Positions 9,061 to 17,620 of a stretch of 64,000 nucleotides of DNA are shown piece after piece. The stretch covers positions 248,001-312,000 of the forward strand of contig NZ_JACHJL010000005.1 of the NCBI RefSeq assembly GCF_014203645.1, given 5' to 3'. Origin of the DNA: Streptomyces zagrosensis. Lineage in GTDB: Bacteria; Actinomycetota; Actinomycetes; Streptomycetales; Streptomycetaceae. The translations under genes were made by a program, and so were the position numbers. Positions within the stretch are counted from its first letter, which is position 1. Each line of letters opens with the position of its first letter. The notes beneath the pieces were generated by a model. It had not been told where the DNA came from and searched no databases. It was given only the letters and a program-made list of their open reading frames with translations.

Positions 9061-9155
9061 TCGTGGGGCCCGGGCGCGCCGCATCCGGGGTGTCACAGGG
9101 TGCGCTGCTGGTGGTGGTGGTGGCTGGGTGTCGTGGCGGCTGGGTGGGGACGGGC

Positions 9156-10472
9156 TTACTGGTCGCAGGTGGTGCTGTGCTCAGGGTCGAGCCAGGGCAG
9201 TTCGTGCCCCATGCGGTCGCGCTTGGTCCGCAGGTAGCGCAGGTTGTGCTCGCCGGCCTGGACCGGCATCGGCTCGCGTCCGGTGACCACGATGCCGTGC
9301 TCGGTGAGCGCTGCGGCCTTGTGGGGGTTGTTGGTCATCAGCCGTACCGAGCGGACCCCGAGGTCGGCGAGGATCTGGGCGCCCGCGGCATAGTCCCGCG
9401 CGTCGGCGGGCAGGCCGAGTTCCAGGTTGGCGTCAAGGGTGTCCCGGCCGCGCTCTTGCAGTTCGTACGCGCGCAGCTTGGACAGCAGCCCGATGCCGCG
9501 GCCCTCGTGGCCGCGTAGATACAGCACGATGCCGCGGCCTTCGGTGGTCACTCGCTTGAGGGAAGCCTGGAGTTGGGGGCCGCAGTCGCAGCGCTGGGAG
9601 CTGAAGATATCGCCGGTCAGGCACTCGGAGTGCACCCTGACCAGTACGTCATCACCGTCGGCGAGGTCGCCTTGGACCAGTGCGATGTGCTCGATGCCGT
9701 CCACGGTGGAGCGGTAACCGTACGCCTGGAAGTCGCCGAAGGCAGTGGGCAGTCGGGTCTGGGCCTCGCGGCGCACGGTGGGTTCGGCCGTGGCGCGGTA
9801 GGCGATCAGGTCTTCGATGGAGATGATCGCGAGGCCGTTCTTGCGGGCAAAGGGCACCAGCTCGGGCAACCGCAACATGGCGCCGTCCTCGCCCGCGATC
9901 TCCACGATGGCGGCGGCGGGGCGCAGCCCGGCGAGCCGGGCCAGGTCAACGCTGGCCTCCGTGTGTCCGTTGCGGGCGAGTACGCCGCCGGGGCGGGCCC
10001 GCAGCGGAAAGACGTGACCGGGGCGCACGAAGTCGGTCGGGGCGCTGTGCCGGTTGGCGAGCAGCCGGATGGTGGCGGCCCGGTCGGCGGCGGAGATGCC
10101 GGTGGTGACGCCGTGCTCGGGGCCCGCGTCCACCGAGACGGTGAAGGCCGTGCGCATCGACTCGGTGTTCTCCTCGACCATCTGCGGCAGGTCGAGGCGG
10201 TCGATGTCGGAGCTCTCCAGTGGCACGCAGATCAGGCCCCGGCATTCGCTCATCATGAAGGCGACGATCTCGGGGGTGGCCTTTTCGGCGGCGATGACGA
10301 GGTCGCCCTCGTTCTCGCGGTTCTCATCATCCACGACCACCACGGGCCGACCGGCGGCGATCTCGCTGATGGCCCGCTCCACCGAGTCAAGGGCCAGGCT
10401 TTCGCTGGTAGTGCCGGTGGGGCCGGTGCGGTCGGCGGAATGCAGGTCGTACCAGTTCAGTGACGCGGTCAT
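9156..10472 (-). CDS. ribBA: bifunctional DHBP synthase / GTP cyclohydrolase II
   Basis: The 438-residue protein supplies both riboflavin precursors. The N-terminal half (about 25-230) is 3,4-dihydroxy-2-butanone 4-phosphate synthase, with [15 protein letters not shown] and the [10 protein letters not shown] segment. The C-terminal half (about 235-425) is GTP cyclohydrolase II, with [17 protein letters not shown] carrying the three zinc cysteines and [12 protein letters not shown] for GTP. The ATG at 10472 overlaps the ribM stop in ATGA, showing coupling; longer upstream starts are not supported. A 216-bp gap separates it from ribH. Confidence 0.95.
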   Translation of the reverse strand: MTASLNWYDLHSADRTGPTGTTSESLALDSVERAISEIAAGRPVVVVDDENRENEGDLVIAAEKATPEIVAFMMSECRGLICVPLESSDIDRLDLPQMVEENTESMRTAFTVSVDAGPEHGVTTGISAADRAATIRLLANRHSAPTDFVRPGHVFPLRARPGGVLARNGHTEASVDLARLAGLRPAAAIVEIAGEDGAMLRLPELVPFARKNGLAIISIEDLIAYRATAEPTVRREAQTRLPTAFGDFQAYGYRSTVDGIEHIALVQGDLADGDDVLVRVHSECLTGDIFSSQRCDCGPQLQASLKRVTTEGRGIVLYLRGHEGRGIGLLSKLRAYELQERGRDTLDANLELGLPADARDYAAGAQILADLGVRSVRLMTNNPHKAAALTEHGIVVTGREPMPVQAGEHNLRYLRTKRDRMGHELPWLDPEHSTTCDQ

Positions 10473-11128
10473 GCGGGCGCTCCTTCCAGGACGGGCGCGC
10501 CCGTACGGGAGCGCAACCACCAGTCGCGGGCGCCCCACAGGGCGAGCGCGAGATAGACGACATAGACCAGGCCGGAGAAGGCCAGGCCGCTACTGAAGGC
10601 GAGCGGGACGCCCACCAGGTCCACCAGCAGCCAGGCGAACCAGAACTCGACCAGGCCGCGGGCCTGGGCGACCATCGCTGTGAGGGTGCCGACGAAGATG
10701 TACGCGTCGGGCCAGGCGTTCCAAGACAGCTTGGGCACGAGGGTGAACAGTGCGCCGACGGCGAGGGTGCCCGCGGCGGTGCAGCCGATGAGCACGGCGC
10801 GCTCTCGCCAACTCGCGAAGCGCACCGCTAGCTGCCCGCCTTGGTCCTGGGGCCCGCCATGCCACTTCCGCCAGCCCCAGGCGGCTACGGCCATGACCAG
10901 AAGCTGTTTGCCGACGCCACCGCTGAGGTGGGCAGCGGCGTAGGCGGTGACGAGCACGGCGCCGGCGACGAACTGCACGGGCCAGGTCCACATCGAGCGC
11001 CGCCAGCCCAAAGCGAGGGCGGCGAGCCCGAAGAGGTTGCCGATCATGTCGGACCAGATGACGTGCTGACCGAAGAGCTGAAAGGCATCGTCGCGCAGCC
11101 AGTCGCCTATCTGCTGCCACGGGCTCAC
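10469..11128 (-). CDS. ribM: PnuC-family riboflavin transporter RibM (PnuX)
   Basis: The 219-residue membrane protein belongs to the PnuC family, with about seven hydrophobic helices and the family segment [20 protein letters not shown]. PnuC proteins encoded behind FMN riboswitches in actinobacteria (PnuX/RibM of Corynebacterium and Streptomyces davaonensis) are energy-independent riboflavin facilitators, and the operon position here argues for that rather than nicotinamide riboside uptake. It starts at GTG 11128, inside a GTGA overlap with the ribE stop, and its own stop overlaps the ribBA start. The substrate is inferred from context. Confidence 0.88.
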   Translation of the reverse strand: MSPWQQIGDWLRDDAFQLFGQHVIWSDMIGNLFGLAALALGWRRSMWTWPVQFVAGAVLVTAYAAAHLSGGVGKQLLVMAVAAWGWRKWHGGPQDQGGQLAVRFASWRERAVLIGCTAAGTLAVGALFTLVPKLSWNAWPDAYIFVGTLTAMVAQARGLVEFWFAWLLVDLVGVPLAFSSGLAFSGLVYVVYLALALWGARDWWLRSRTGAPVLEGAPA

Positions 11129-11901
11129 CGGACGCCCCCTTCGGGTGCGGGGGCAGCGCCAGGCGTCGGGGCCGTGTCGAGGGCCGAAGCCGTGCTGGGG
11201 GCCGAGCCGGCACTGGCGGCCGAAGCCGCCTCGGGTGCGGCGCTCGTCGTGCCGGGGAGCCCTGCGCCTGGCACTGCGCCGTGGGCGAGTAGCCGCTCCA
11301 CGTACTTGGCGAGGACGTCCACCTCCAGGTTGACGGGATCGCCGACCTGCTTGATGCCCAACGTGGTGAGGGCGAGGGTGGTGGGGATGAGGCTGACGGT
11401 GAAGTGGTCGGCGCCGGCCTCGACGACGGTGAGGCTGATGCCGTCCACGGTGATGGAGCCCTTGTCGACCACGTAGCGGGCCAGCTCGGGCGGCAGTGCG
11501 ACGGTGACGACCTCCCAGTGTGCGCCGGGTACACGCTCGGTGATCACGCCGGTGCCGTCCACATGGCCCTGGACTAGGTGTCCGCCGAGCCGGCCGCCGA
11601 GCTCCATCGGGCGCTCCAGGTTGACCCGAGAGCCGGGCTTGAGGGCACCGAGGCTGGAGCGCAGCAGCGTTTCGGCCATCACATCGGCGGTGAACGCGCC
11701 ATCGGCGACGTCCACGACGGTCAGGCAGACGCCGTTGACGGCGATGGAGTCGCCGTGCCGCGCATCGGCGGTGACCTGCGGTCCACGGATACACAGTCGG
11801 GCAGAGCGGGCGGAGCTCTCGCCGGGGGTGGCGGGAAGCGCTTCGCCCTGCTCTTCGATGGCGGCGATCTCACCCAGTTCTTCAACGATTCCGGTGAACA
11901 C
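11125..11901 (-). CDS. ribE: riboflavin synthase alpha subunit
   Basis: Riboflavin synthase dismutates two lumazines into riboflavin. The protein starts MFTGIVEELGEI and has the two tandem lumazine-binding barrels (about 1-105 and 106-205), each with its own core motif: SIAVNGVCLTVVDV in the first and GSITVDGISLTVVEAG in the second. At 258 residues it exceeds the usual ~200-215 because of a roughly 50-residue Ala/Ser/Pro tail (TSAAPEAASAASAGS...) of no known role. The start is GTG 11901, one nucleotide after the ribD stop. Confidence 0.94.
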   Translation of the reverse strand: MFTGIVEELGEIAAIEEQGEALPATPGESSARSARLCIRGPQVTADARHGDSIAVNGVCLTVVDVADGAFTADVMAETLLRSSLGALKPGSRVNLERPMELGGRLGGHLVQGHVDGTGVITERVPGAHWEVVTVALPPELARYVVDKGSITVDGISLTVVEAGADHFTVSLIPTTLALTTLGIKQVGDPVNLEVDVLAKYVERLLAHGAVPGAGLPGTTSAAPEAASAASAGSAPSTASALDTAPTPGAAPAPEGGVR

Positions 11902-11902
11902 G

Positions 11903-13036
11903 TCAGCTCTCCTGAGTGGTGGTGGGAGTGGCCTGCCGCTGGGGCACGGCCGTGATGCGCAGGTCGGGGCCGATGCGGGCGGTATCGGTCACGCTTAGCC
12001 GCAACGCCCGCCCGATGGTGGTGATTCCGGCATCGGCGAGGGCGGCTGGCCCTGCGCCAAGCAGTACGGGAGCGAGATAGCCGACGACCTTGTCCATGAG
12101 GCCGGCGGCGATGAACGCCCCGGCCAGCGTCGGGCCGCCTTCGAGCAGCACGGATCGCACGCCCTGTGCGTGGAGCGCGGCGAGCAGCGCCGGGATGTCC
12201 AGGCCGTGCCCGCGTGGTCCTGGCGGCAGCCGCAGCACGCGGGCCAGCCCGTCCAGGTGCCAGGTGTCGGCGTCCTCGGCGACAGCGATCAGGGTGGGGG
12301 CGGTGCCGTCCAGGACGCGGGCGCCGGGGCGTACGACGACGGCACGCGTGTCCACCACGACCCGCAGCGGCTGGTCCACGTCGCCCTGGGCGAGGCGTGC
12401 GGCGAGCTGCGGGTCATCGAGACGTGCGGTGCCGGAGCCGACGACGATGGCGTCGGCCTCGGCGCGCAGCCGGTGGACGTCGGCGCGCGCCTCGGGAGAG
12501 GTGATCCAGCGGCTGGTGCCATCGGCCGCGGCGATCCGCCCGTCGAGCGTTGCGGCGTATTTCCACAGCACGAACGGGCGCCCCGTACGCATCGAGGTCA
12601 GCCATGCCTCGTTGCCCGCTGCCGCCTGCTCGGCGAGCAGCCCGCCCGCGGTGTCGATGCCGGCGGCGGCCAGGGTGGCGGCGCCACCGGTGGCCTGCGC
12701 GGTGGGGTCGGCGACGGCGTAGACGACGCGGGCGATGCCGGCCTCGACGAGGGCGCGGGAGCACGGTGGGGTGCGGCCGGTGTGGTCACAGGGTTCGAGA
12801 GTGACGACGGCGATGCCGCCGCGGGCCCGCTCGCCCGCCGCACGCAGGGCGTGCACCTCGGCGTGCGGTCCACCCGCCCGCTGGTGCCAGCCTTCGCCTA
12901 CGGGCTGTCCAGCGGCATCGAGGACGACACAGCCGACGACGGGGTTGGGGCTGGTGTGGCCGAGGCCGCGGGCGGCGAGCGCGATGGCGCGGCGCATGGC
13001 GGCCGTCTCAGCCGCGATTGCCTCGTGGGTGGCCAC
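11903..13036 (-). CDS. ribD: bifunctional riboflavin deaminase/reductase
   Basis: RibD deaminates and then reduces the pyrimidine intermediate of riboflavin synthesis. The 377-residue protein has an N-terminal cytidine-deaminase-like domain with the zinc and catalytic residues in PHAEVHAL and LEPCDHTGRTPPC, and a C-terminal DHFR-like reductase domain (about 150-370; KYAATLDGRIAAADGTSRWI, LLEGGPTLAGAF). It starts at GTG 13036 behind AGGAGGA. It is the first gene of the operon, about 146 nt downstream of the FMN aptamer. Confidence 0.94.
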   Translation of the reverse strand: MATHEAIAAETAAMRRAIALAARGLGHTSPNPVVGCVVLDAAGQPVGEGWHQRAGGPHAEVHALRAAGERARGGIAVVTLEPCDHTGRTPPCSRALVEAGIARVVYAVADPTAQATGGAATLAAAGIDTAGGLLAEQAAAGNEAWLTSMRTGRPFVLWKYAATLDGRIAAADGTSRWITSPEARADVHRLRAEADAIVVGSGTARLDDPQLAARLAQGDVDQPLRVVVDTRAVVVRPGARVLDGTAPTLIAVAEDADTWHLDGLARVLRLPPGPRGHGLDIPALLAALHAQGVRSVLLEGGPTLAGAFIAAGLMDKVVGYLAPVLLGAGPAALADAGITTIGRALRLSVTDTARIGPDLRITAVPQRQATPTTTQES

Positions 13037-13182
13037 CGGGTCCTCCTGCCTCTTCGGGCACGGACTCCGGGGCTGTCGGAACGACAGAAAAACGGACGGA
13101 ACACACCAAGGGACGCCACGGTCGGGATACAGCCCACCCGCAGGGTGAGTGCTCAACAGCGGCGCACCGGTGCTCGCCCGCC

Positions 13183-13310
13183 GCGCACTGCCTCCCATCC
13201 GGACTTTAACCGTCGGTCCAGGAGTTTCACCTGGTCAACCGGCCGCTGGAGGCGGACGGGTCGCGGACTATAACCGCCGGTTCGGACTTTCACCGACCCC
13301 GGAGTGCGCT
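13183..13310 (-). promoter_or_regulatory. FMN riboswitch (RFN element)
   Basis: Read on the minus strand this shows the conserved RFN blocks in order: GGTCGGTGAAAGTCCGAACC, AGTCCGCGA, GACCAGGTGAAACTCCTGG, GACCGACGGTTAAAGTCCGG, and GATGGGAGGCAGTGCGC closing with the opening AGCGCACTCC. It lies in the leader of ribD, so FMN should repress the whole rib operon. I could not identify the expression platform; occlusion of the ribD ribosome site or a weak terminator are both possible. Confidence 0.95.
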
Positions 13311-13469
13311 GACGTCACTGGTACGGGTTCCAGTCTGCCATGGGTGCACGGGGGCGCGCGGGCCGACCTTTGTGGTCTGACTCACAGGGTTGGCTCGCAG
13401 GATGGCTGAAACCGGTCGTTGAAATCTTGGCCGAACTGGAACTCCCGGGCCCCATCTTCGCGTTGCTAT

Positions 13470-13511
13470 TGGTCCATACCTATTGACGCTTTGGTCTAGT
13501 CCTCTTAACCT
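13470..13511 (+). promoter_or_regulatory. chitinase promoter with 12-bp direct repeats (chi/dre type)
   Basis: TGGTCCATACCT (13470-13481) and TGGTCTAGTCCT (13492-13503) are direct repeats. A TTGACG -35 (13483-13488) lies between them, and TAACCT as -10 (13506-13511) gives a 17-bp spacer that contains repeat 2. This is the layout of Streptomyces chitinase promoters, where the repeats mediate chitin induction and glucose repression; TGGTCTAGACCA-like sites are also bound by DasR. Confidence 0.88.
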
Positions 13512-13666
13512 CTGGCACACCTCCGAGGAAATCGGCCCGGGGCGTGCGCACGCCTCGGGCCTCCACCCCACCTCCCACATCGCACGCCCCACACGTGTGT
13601 ACGGCTCCCCCACCGCACGACTCACCCCCGCGAGCTCCACCGAGCCCCTTCCAGGAGGAACCGATC

Positions 13667-15979
13667 GTGTTGTCTCGTATCCGCGCGAGAGCCATGCTTG
13701 CGGCGACGGCCGCCGCTGTCGCCGGACTCCTCATCAGCACCCTTTCAGCGACCGAGTCACACGCCGAAGACCAGTCCGCCTGTCGCCCCGACGGCATGTA
13801 CCGCACCCCTGGCGTAGACGTCCCGTACTGCTCGGTCTACGACAGCGACGGCCGCGAGAAGATGGGCGCCGACCACAAGCGCCGCGTCATCGGCTACTTC
13901 ACGAGTTGGCGCACCGGCAAGGACGGCACCCCCGGGTATCTGGCCTCGAACATTCCGTGGGACAAGGTCACCCACCTCAACTACGCCTTCGCGCACGTGG
14001 ACAAGGGCAACAAGCTCTCCGTTGGCCCGGACAGCGCCAACAACCCATCGACCGGCATGACCTGGCCGGGCGTCGAGGGTGCCGAAATGGACCCGGCCTT
14101 CCCGTACAAGGGCCACTTCAACCAGCTCAACAAGTTCAAGAAGCAGCACCCGAACGTCAAGACGCTGATCTCGGTCGGCGGTTGGGCCGAAACCGGCGGC
14201 TACCTCGACGAGAACGGTGGGCGCGTCAAGTCCGGCGGCTTCTACTCGATGGCCACCAACGCAGACGGCTCCGTCAACCAGGCGGGCATCAACACCTTCG
14301 CCGACTCCGCCGTGGACTTCATCAAGAAGTACGGGTTCAACGGCGTGGACATCGACTACGAGTACCCCACCTCGATGAAGGACGCGGGCCACCCGCAGGA
14401 CTGGCCGCTGGCCAACGCTAGGCGCGGCGGGCTCAACAAGGGGTACGCGGCGCTGATGAAGACGCTGCGCGAGAAGCTGGACCGGGCGAGCGCAGCGGAC
14501 GGCAAGCACTACCTGCTGTCGGTGGCGGCCCCCTCGTCGGGCTATTTGCTGCGCGGCATGGAGACGTACCAGACCACCAAGTACCTGGACTACGTCAACA
14601 TCATGTCGTACGACCTGCACGGTGCCTGGAACGAGTTCGTCGGGCCCAACGCTGCGCTCTACGACGACGGCAAGGACGCCGAACTGGCCAAGTGGGGCGT
14701 CTACACCGCCTCGCAGTACGGCGGACTCGGCTACCTCAACAGCGACTGGGCCTACCACTACTTCCGCGGCTCCATGCCGGCGGGACGGATCAACCTCGGC
14801 CTGCCGTACTACACGCGTGGCTGGAAGAACGTGAACGGCGGCAAGAACGGGCTGTGGGGCACGGCGAAGGCCGCCTCGTGTCCAGCCGGGTCCGGGCTGA
14901 CCGAATGTGGTGACGGCGCGGTCGGCATCGACAACCTCTGGCATGACAAGGACGACAACGGCAAGGAATCCCCGGCCGGTTCCAACCCGATGTGGCACGC
15001 CAAGAACCTGGAGAAGGGCGTCGTCGGCGACTACGTCACTCGCTACGGATTCCCCGCCGACACCAAGCTCACCGGCAGCTACGCCCGCAACTACGACACC
15101 ACGCTGACCGCCCCTTGGCTGTGGAACGCCGACAAGAAGGTGTTCTTGTCCACCGAGGACGAGCAGTCGGTGAAGACGAAGGCGCAGTACGTCGTGGACA
15201 AGGGCCTGGGCGGCACGATGATCTGGGAGCTTGCGGGCGACTACGCGTTCAACGCGGGCAAGGGTCAGTACGAGCAGGGCAACACGCTCACCACCGCGCT
15301 GTACGACGCCTTCAAGGCGGCCCCGGCGTACGGCGCCAAGCGCGCCACGACCCAGCTGCCGACCGAGGCCGTCGATCTCGATGTGAGCTTCCGGGACTTC
15401 CCGCTGGGTGACTCGAACTACCCGATCAGCCCGAAGGTGAACATCACCAACAACACCAAGACCGCCATTCCGGGCGGGGCGGAGTTCCAGTTCGACTACG
15501 CCACGTCCTCCCCCAACAACGCCAAGGATCAAAGCGGCTGGGGCCTGAAGGTCATACGCAGCGACCACACGGGCAACAACATTGGCGGCCTCAAGGGCGA
15601 CTACCACCGAACGTCGTTCAAGCTGCCGAGTTGGCAGTCGGTGGCACCGGGCGCGTCGGTGACCGTTGACCTCGTGTACTACCTGCCGACCTCTACGCCG
15701 TCGAACTGGACGGTCTCCTTCAGCGGGAAGACCTATGCGCTCGCCGGCGACCTGGCGCGCGGCACCACGATCGTCGAGCCGGGCGGCGGCACCACCGGCG
15801 GCACCACGGGCGGCACCACCGGCGGCGGCCAGTGCACCGCACCGGCGTGGGACCGGGCCGCCGTGTACAACGGCGGCGCGACCGTCTCCCACAAGAGCCA
15901 CACCTGGAAGGCCAAGTGGTGGACCCAGGGCGGAGAGCCGGGCGCCGACGGTGTCTGGCAGGACCAGGGAGCTTGCTAA
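13667..15979 (+). CDS. secreted GH18 chitinase with C-terminal CBM5/12
   Basis: The 770-residue secreted enzyme has a signal peptide (about 1-36), a GH18 barrel (about 60-570) with the catalytic DxDxE as D228, D230, E232 in GVDIDYEYP and [11 protein letters not shown], an immunoglobulin-like domain (about 575-700), a TGGTTGG linker, and a C-terminal chitin-binding module (about 722-770; [20 protein letters not shown]). It hydrolyses chitin outside the cell. It starts at GTG 13667 with AGGAGG 9 nt upstream. Control is probably through the direct-repeat promoter at 13470. It is divergent from the rib operon and faces the ROK gene across a strong terminator. Confidence 0.93.
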   Translation: MLSRIRARAMLAATAAAVAGLLISTLSATESHAEDQSACRPDGMYRTPGVDVPYCSVYDSDGREKMGADHKRRVIGYFTSWRTGKDGTPGYLASNIPWDKVTHLNYAFAHVDKGNKLSVGPDSANNPSTGMTWPGVEGAEMDPAFPYKGHFNQLNKFKKQHPNVKTLISVGGWAETGGYLDENGGRVKSGGFYSMATNADGSVNQAGINTFADSAVDFIKKYGFNGVDIDYEYPTSMKDAGHPQDWPLANARRGGLNKGYAALMKTLREKLDRASAADGKHYLLSVAAPSSGYLLRGMETYQTTKYLDYVNIMSYDLHGAWNEFVGPNAALYDDGKDAELAKWGVYTASQYGGLGYLNSDWAYHYFRGSMPAGRINLGLPYYTRGWKNVNGGKNGLWGTAKAASCPAGSGLTECGDGAVGIDNLWHDKDDNGKESPAGSNPMWHAKNLEKGVVGDYVTRYGFPADTKLTGSYARNYDTTLTAPWLWNADKKVFLSTEDEQSVKTKAQYVVDKGLGGTMIWELAGDYAFNAGKGQYEQGNTLTTALYDAFKAAPAYGAKRATTQLPTEAVDLDVSFRDFPLGDSNYPISPKVNITNNTKTAIPGGAEFQFDYATSSPNNAKDQSGWGLKVIRSDHTGNNIGGLKGDYHRTSFKLPSWQSVAPGASVTVDLVYYLPTSTPSNWTVSFSGKTYALAGDLARGTTIVEPGGGTTGGTTGGTTGGGQCTAPAWDRAAVYNGGATVSHKSHTWKAKWWTQGGEPGADGVWQDQGAC

Positions 15980-15984
15980 TCCCT

Positions 15985-16042
15985 TGAACCGCCCGGCGGC
16001 TCCCCTGAACCGCCTGGCGGCTCCTCTGAACCGCCCGGCGGC
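15985..16042. repeat. three 21-bp tandem units after the chitinase gene
   Basis: TGAACCGCCCGGCGGC starts at 15985, 16006 and 16027, giving a 21-bp period with one or two changes. Each unit contains a small GC palindrome. Located between the chitinase stop and the terminator; role unknown. Confidence 0.7.
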
Positions 16043-16131
16043 GGTGGAGTGGTCATCACCCGCCGCCGGGTGCACCACCGGGCCGAGCCCCCTACCCAGC
16101 GGCGGGGGCCCGGTCCGGTGACCAACGTGGC

Positions 16132-16160
16132 AGCGCCGGGCCCCCAGCGGGCCCGGCGCT
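16132..16160. terminator. bidirectional terminator, chitinase / ROK gene
   Basis: AGCGCCGGGCCC (16132-16143) pairs perfectly with GGGCCCGGCGCT (16149-16160) across a 5-nt loop. It sits between two convergent genes. Confidence 0.8.
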
Positions 16161-16234
16161 CGCGCGTCCGCGGCTGCGGGCTCAGTTCGCTGGCGTACAG
16201 CGGCGGGCTGAGCCTTTGCCAGGCAGCGGCGGGC

Positions 16235-17482
16235 TCAGCTCTCCGGCGCGAAGAGGTCGTCTTGCGCCGCGTCCATCGCGGTGAGTACCGCGCCTCGTAG
16301 CACCGCCGCGCCGCCCATGGTGCCCGCGCGCACCTCAAGCCGGACCGGGGACATCCGGGCGACCCGCTCCTGTACGCGTCGGGCCAGTTCATCGCCGCCG
16401 GCCAGGCCGGTCTCGCCGCCGATGACCACGCAGCCCGGGTCGAGTACGGCGCTGACGGCGGCGGCGCCGATGGCCACCCCGTCCGCGTACGCGTCGAGGA
16501 AGGCATCTTCCACAGCGGCCCCTTCGCTCCCCTGCACCGCGGCGACGGCGGAGCGCAGCGCTTGCTCGGCCGCGTGGATGTCCACGCCCTCGCTCGCGAG
16601 GCCATGCGAGCGAACGAGCGCGCACAGTCCGGGGCCACCCGCTAGCGAGTGGAAACCGCCCTCGCAACCGGTCCAGGCGGGCAACTTGCCGGTCCCGGGG
16701 ACCGGCAGAAACCCGATCTCCCCCGCGCCGCCGGACGCGCCCCGGCGCAGCACCCCGTCCAGGACGACCGCGGCACCCGTACCCCCGCCCAGCCACAGCA
16801 GCACGAAGGTGTCCCGGTCGCGGGCGGCGCCTAGCCGCTGCTCGGCGACGGCGGCGAGGTTCGCCTCGTTCTCCAGCAGCAGTTGCGTGGGGAAGCGCTC
16901 GCGCAACGCCGTGACCAGGGCCGTATGCCACTGCGGCAACCAGCCGGTATGCCCCAGGGTGCCGGTGACCGGGTCGAGGAGGCCGGGCGCGCCCACGCCG
17001 ACGCTGTGGAGCGGCACCGCCCCGGCCTGGGCCGCGGTACGGGTCAGCAACTCCACGGCCGCCTCCACCGCGGGCAGACCGGCGTCGGGCCCACCCGGTG
17101 CGCTCGCGGTCTTCGCATCGATGGGCAGCGACGCCTCGGCCAGGGTGCGACCCAGCAGATCGGCCACACAGACCGAGACGCTGTCGGTGCGTACGTCCAC
17201 TCCGGCCAGGTGGGCACGGTCCGCGACGATGCCGTAAAGCCGGGCGTTGGGTCCGCGCCGCTCGGCGCCCGCCTCACCGACCACGGTGATCAGATGGGCG
17301 TCTTGCAGGCGTTCCACGAGGTCGGCCACGGTGGGGCGGGAGAGCCCCGTGAGCGTCTTGAGTTGACCCGCCGTCAGCGGACCTTCGCGCTGGAGAAAGC
17401 CCAGCGCCAACCGGTCGTTGATGGCGCGGGCGGTGCTTGGAGAGGCGGTCTTCCCGCCGGAGTGCACGCGCGTCGGGGTCAT
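16235..17482 (-). CDS. ROK-family transcriptional regulator
   Basis: The 415-residue protein has an N-terminal MarR-like winged helix (about 25-85; TGLSRPTVADLVERLQDAHL) and a sugar-kinase-like ROK domain (about 90-400; LLENEANLAAVAE, WLGGGTGAAVVLDGVLRRG). The Cys-rich zinc motif of sugar-phosphorylating ROK kinases is absent (CEGGFHSLAGGPG stands there), so a regulator is more likely than an enzyme. It is divergent from an MFS transporter, and a palindrome in the shared promoter region (17520-17540) is a good candidate operator. The inducer is unknown; sugars are usual. Confidence 0.85.
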   Translation of the reverse strand: MTPTRVHSGGKTASPSTARAINDRLALGFLQREGPLTAGQLKTLTGLSRPTVADLVERLQDAHLITVVGEAGAERRGPNARLYGIVADRAHLAGVDVRTDSVSVCVADLLGRTLAEASLPIDAKTASAPGGPDAGLPAVEAAVELLTRTAAQAGAVPLHSVGVGAPGLLDPVTGTLGHTGWLPQWHTALVTALRERFPTQLLLENEANLAAVAEQRLGAARDRDTFVLLWLGGGTGAAVVLDGVLRRGASGGAGEIGFLPVPGTGKLPAWTGCEGGFHSLAGGPGLCALVRSHGLASEGVDIHAAEQALRSAVAAVQGSEGAAVEDAFLDAYADGVAIGAAAVSAVLDPGCVVIGGETGLAGGDELARRVQERVARMSPVRLEVRAGTMGGAAVLRGAVLTAMDAAQDDLFAPES

Positions 17483-17519
17483 ACGGGAATCCTTGCACGG
17501 CCCGCAGAAATTCTCTATT

Positions 17520-17540
17520 TATCAGGCAGGCTTCCTGATA
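17520..17540. promoter_or_regulatory. palindromic operator between ROK gene and MFS gene
   Basis: TATCAGG (17520-17526) and CCTGATA (17534-17540) are perfect inverted repeats 7 nt apart. The site lies 38 bp before the ROK start codon on the shared promoter segment. The AGG...CCT pattern resembles known ROK-family sites. Confidence 0.65.
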
Positions 17541-17620
17541 GTTTCGGCGCGCTCCGGGGAACGCTTCCTCGGGAGCCCCCGCAAGCGGGGCGCAACACGG
17601 GGCCGGGAGGGCTGGACAGC

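Noticed and set aside
13757..16078. 773-codon open frame antisense to the chitinase gene
   Set aside because: It is rich in Val/Arg/Gly with no recognisable domain; the plus strand encodes a full chitinase.
16235..17482. ROK sugar kinase
   Set aside because: N-terminal winged helix is present and the zinc Cys motif of kinases is absent, so a regulator fits better.
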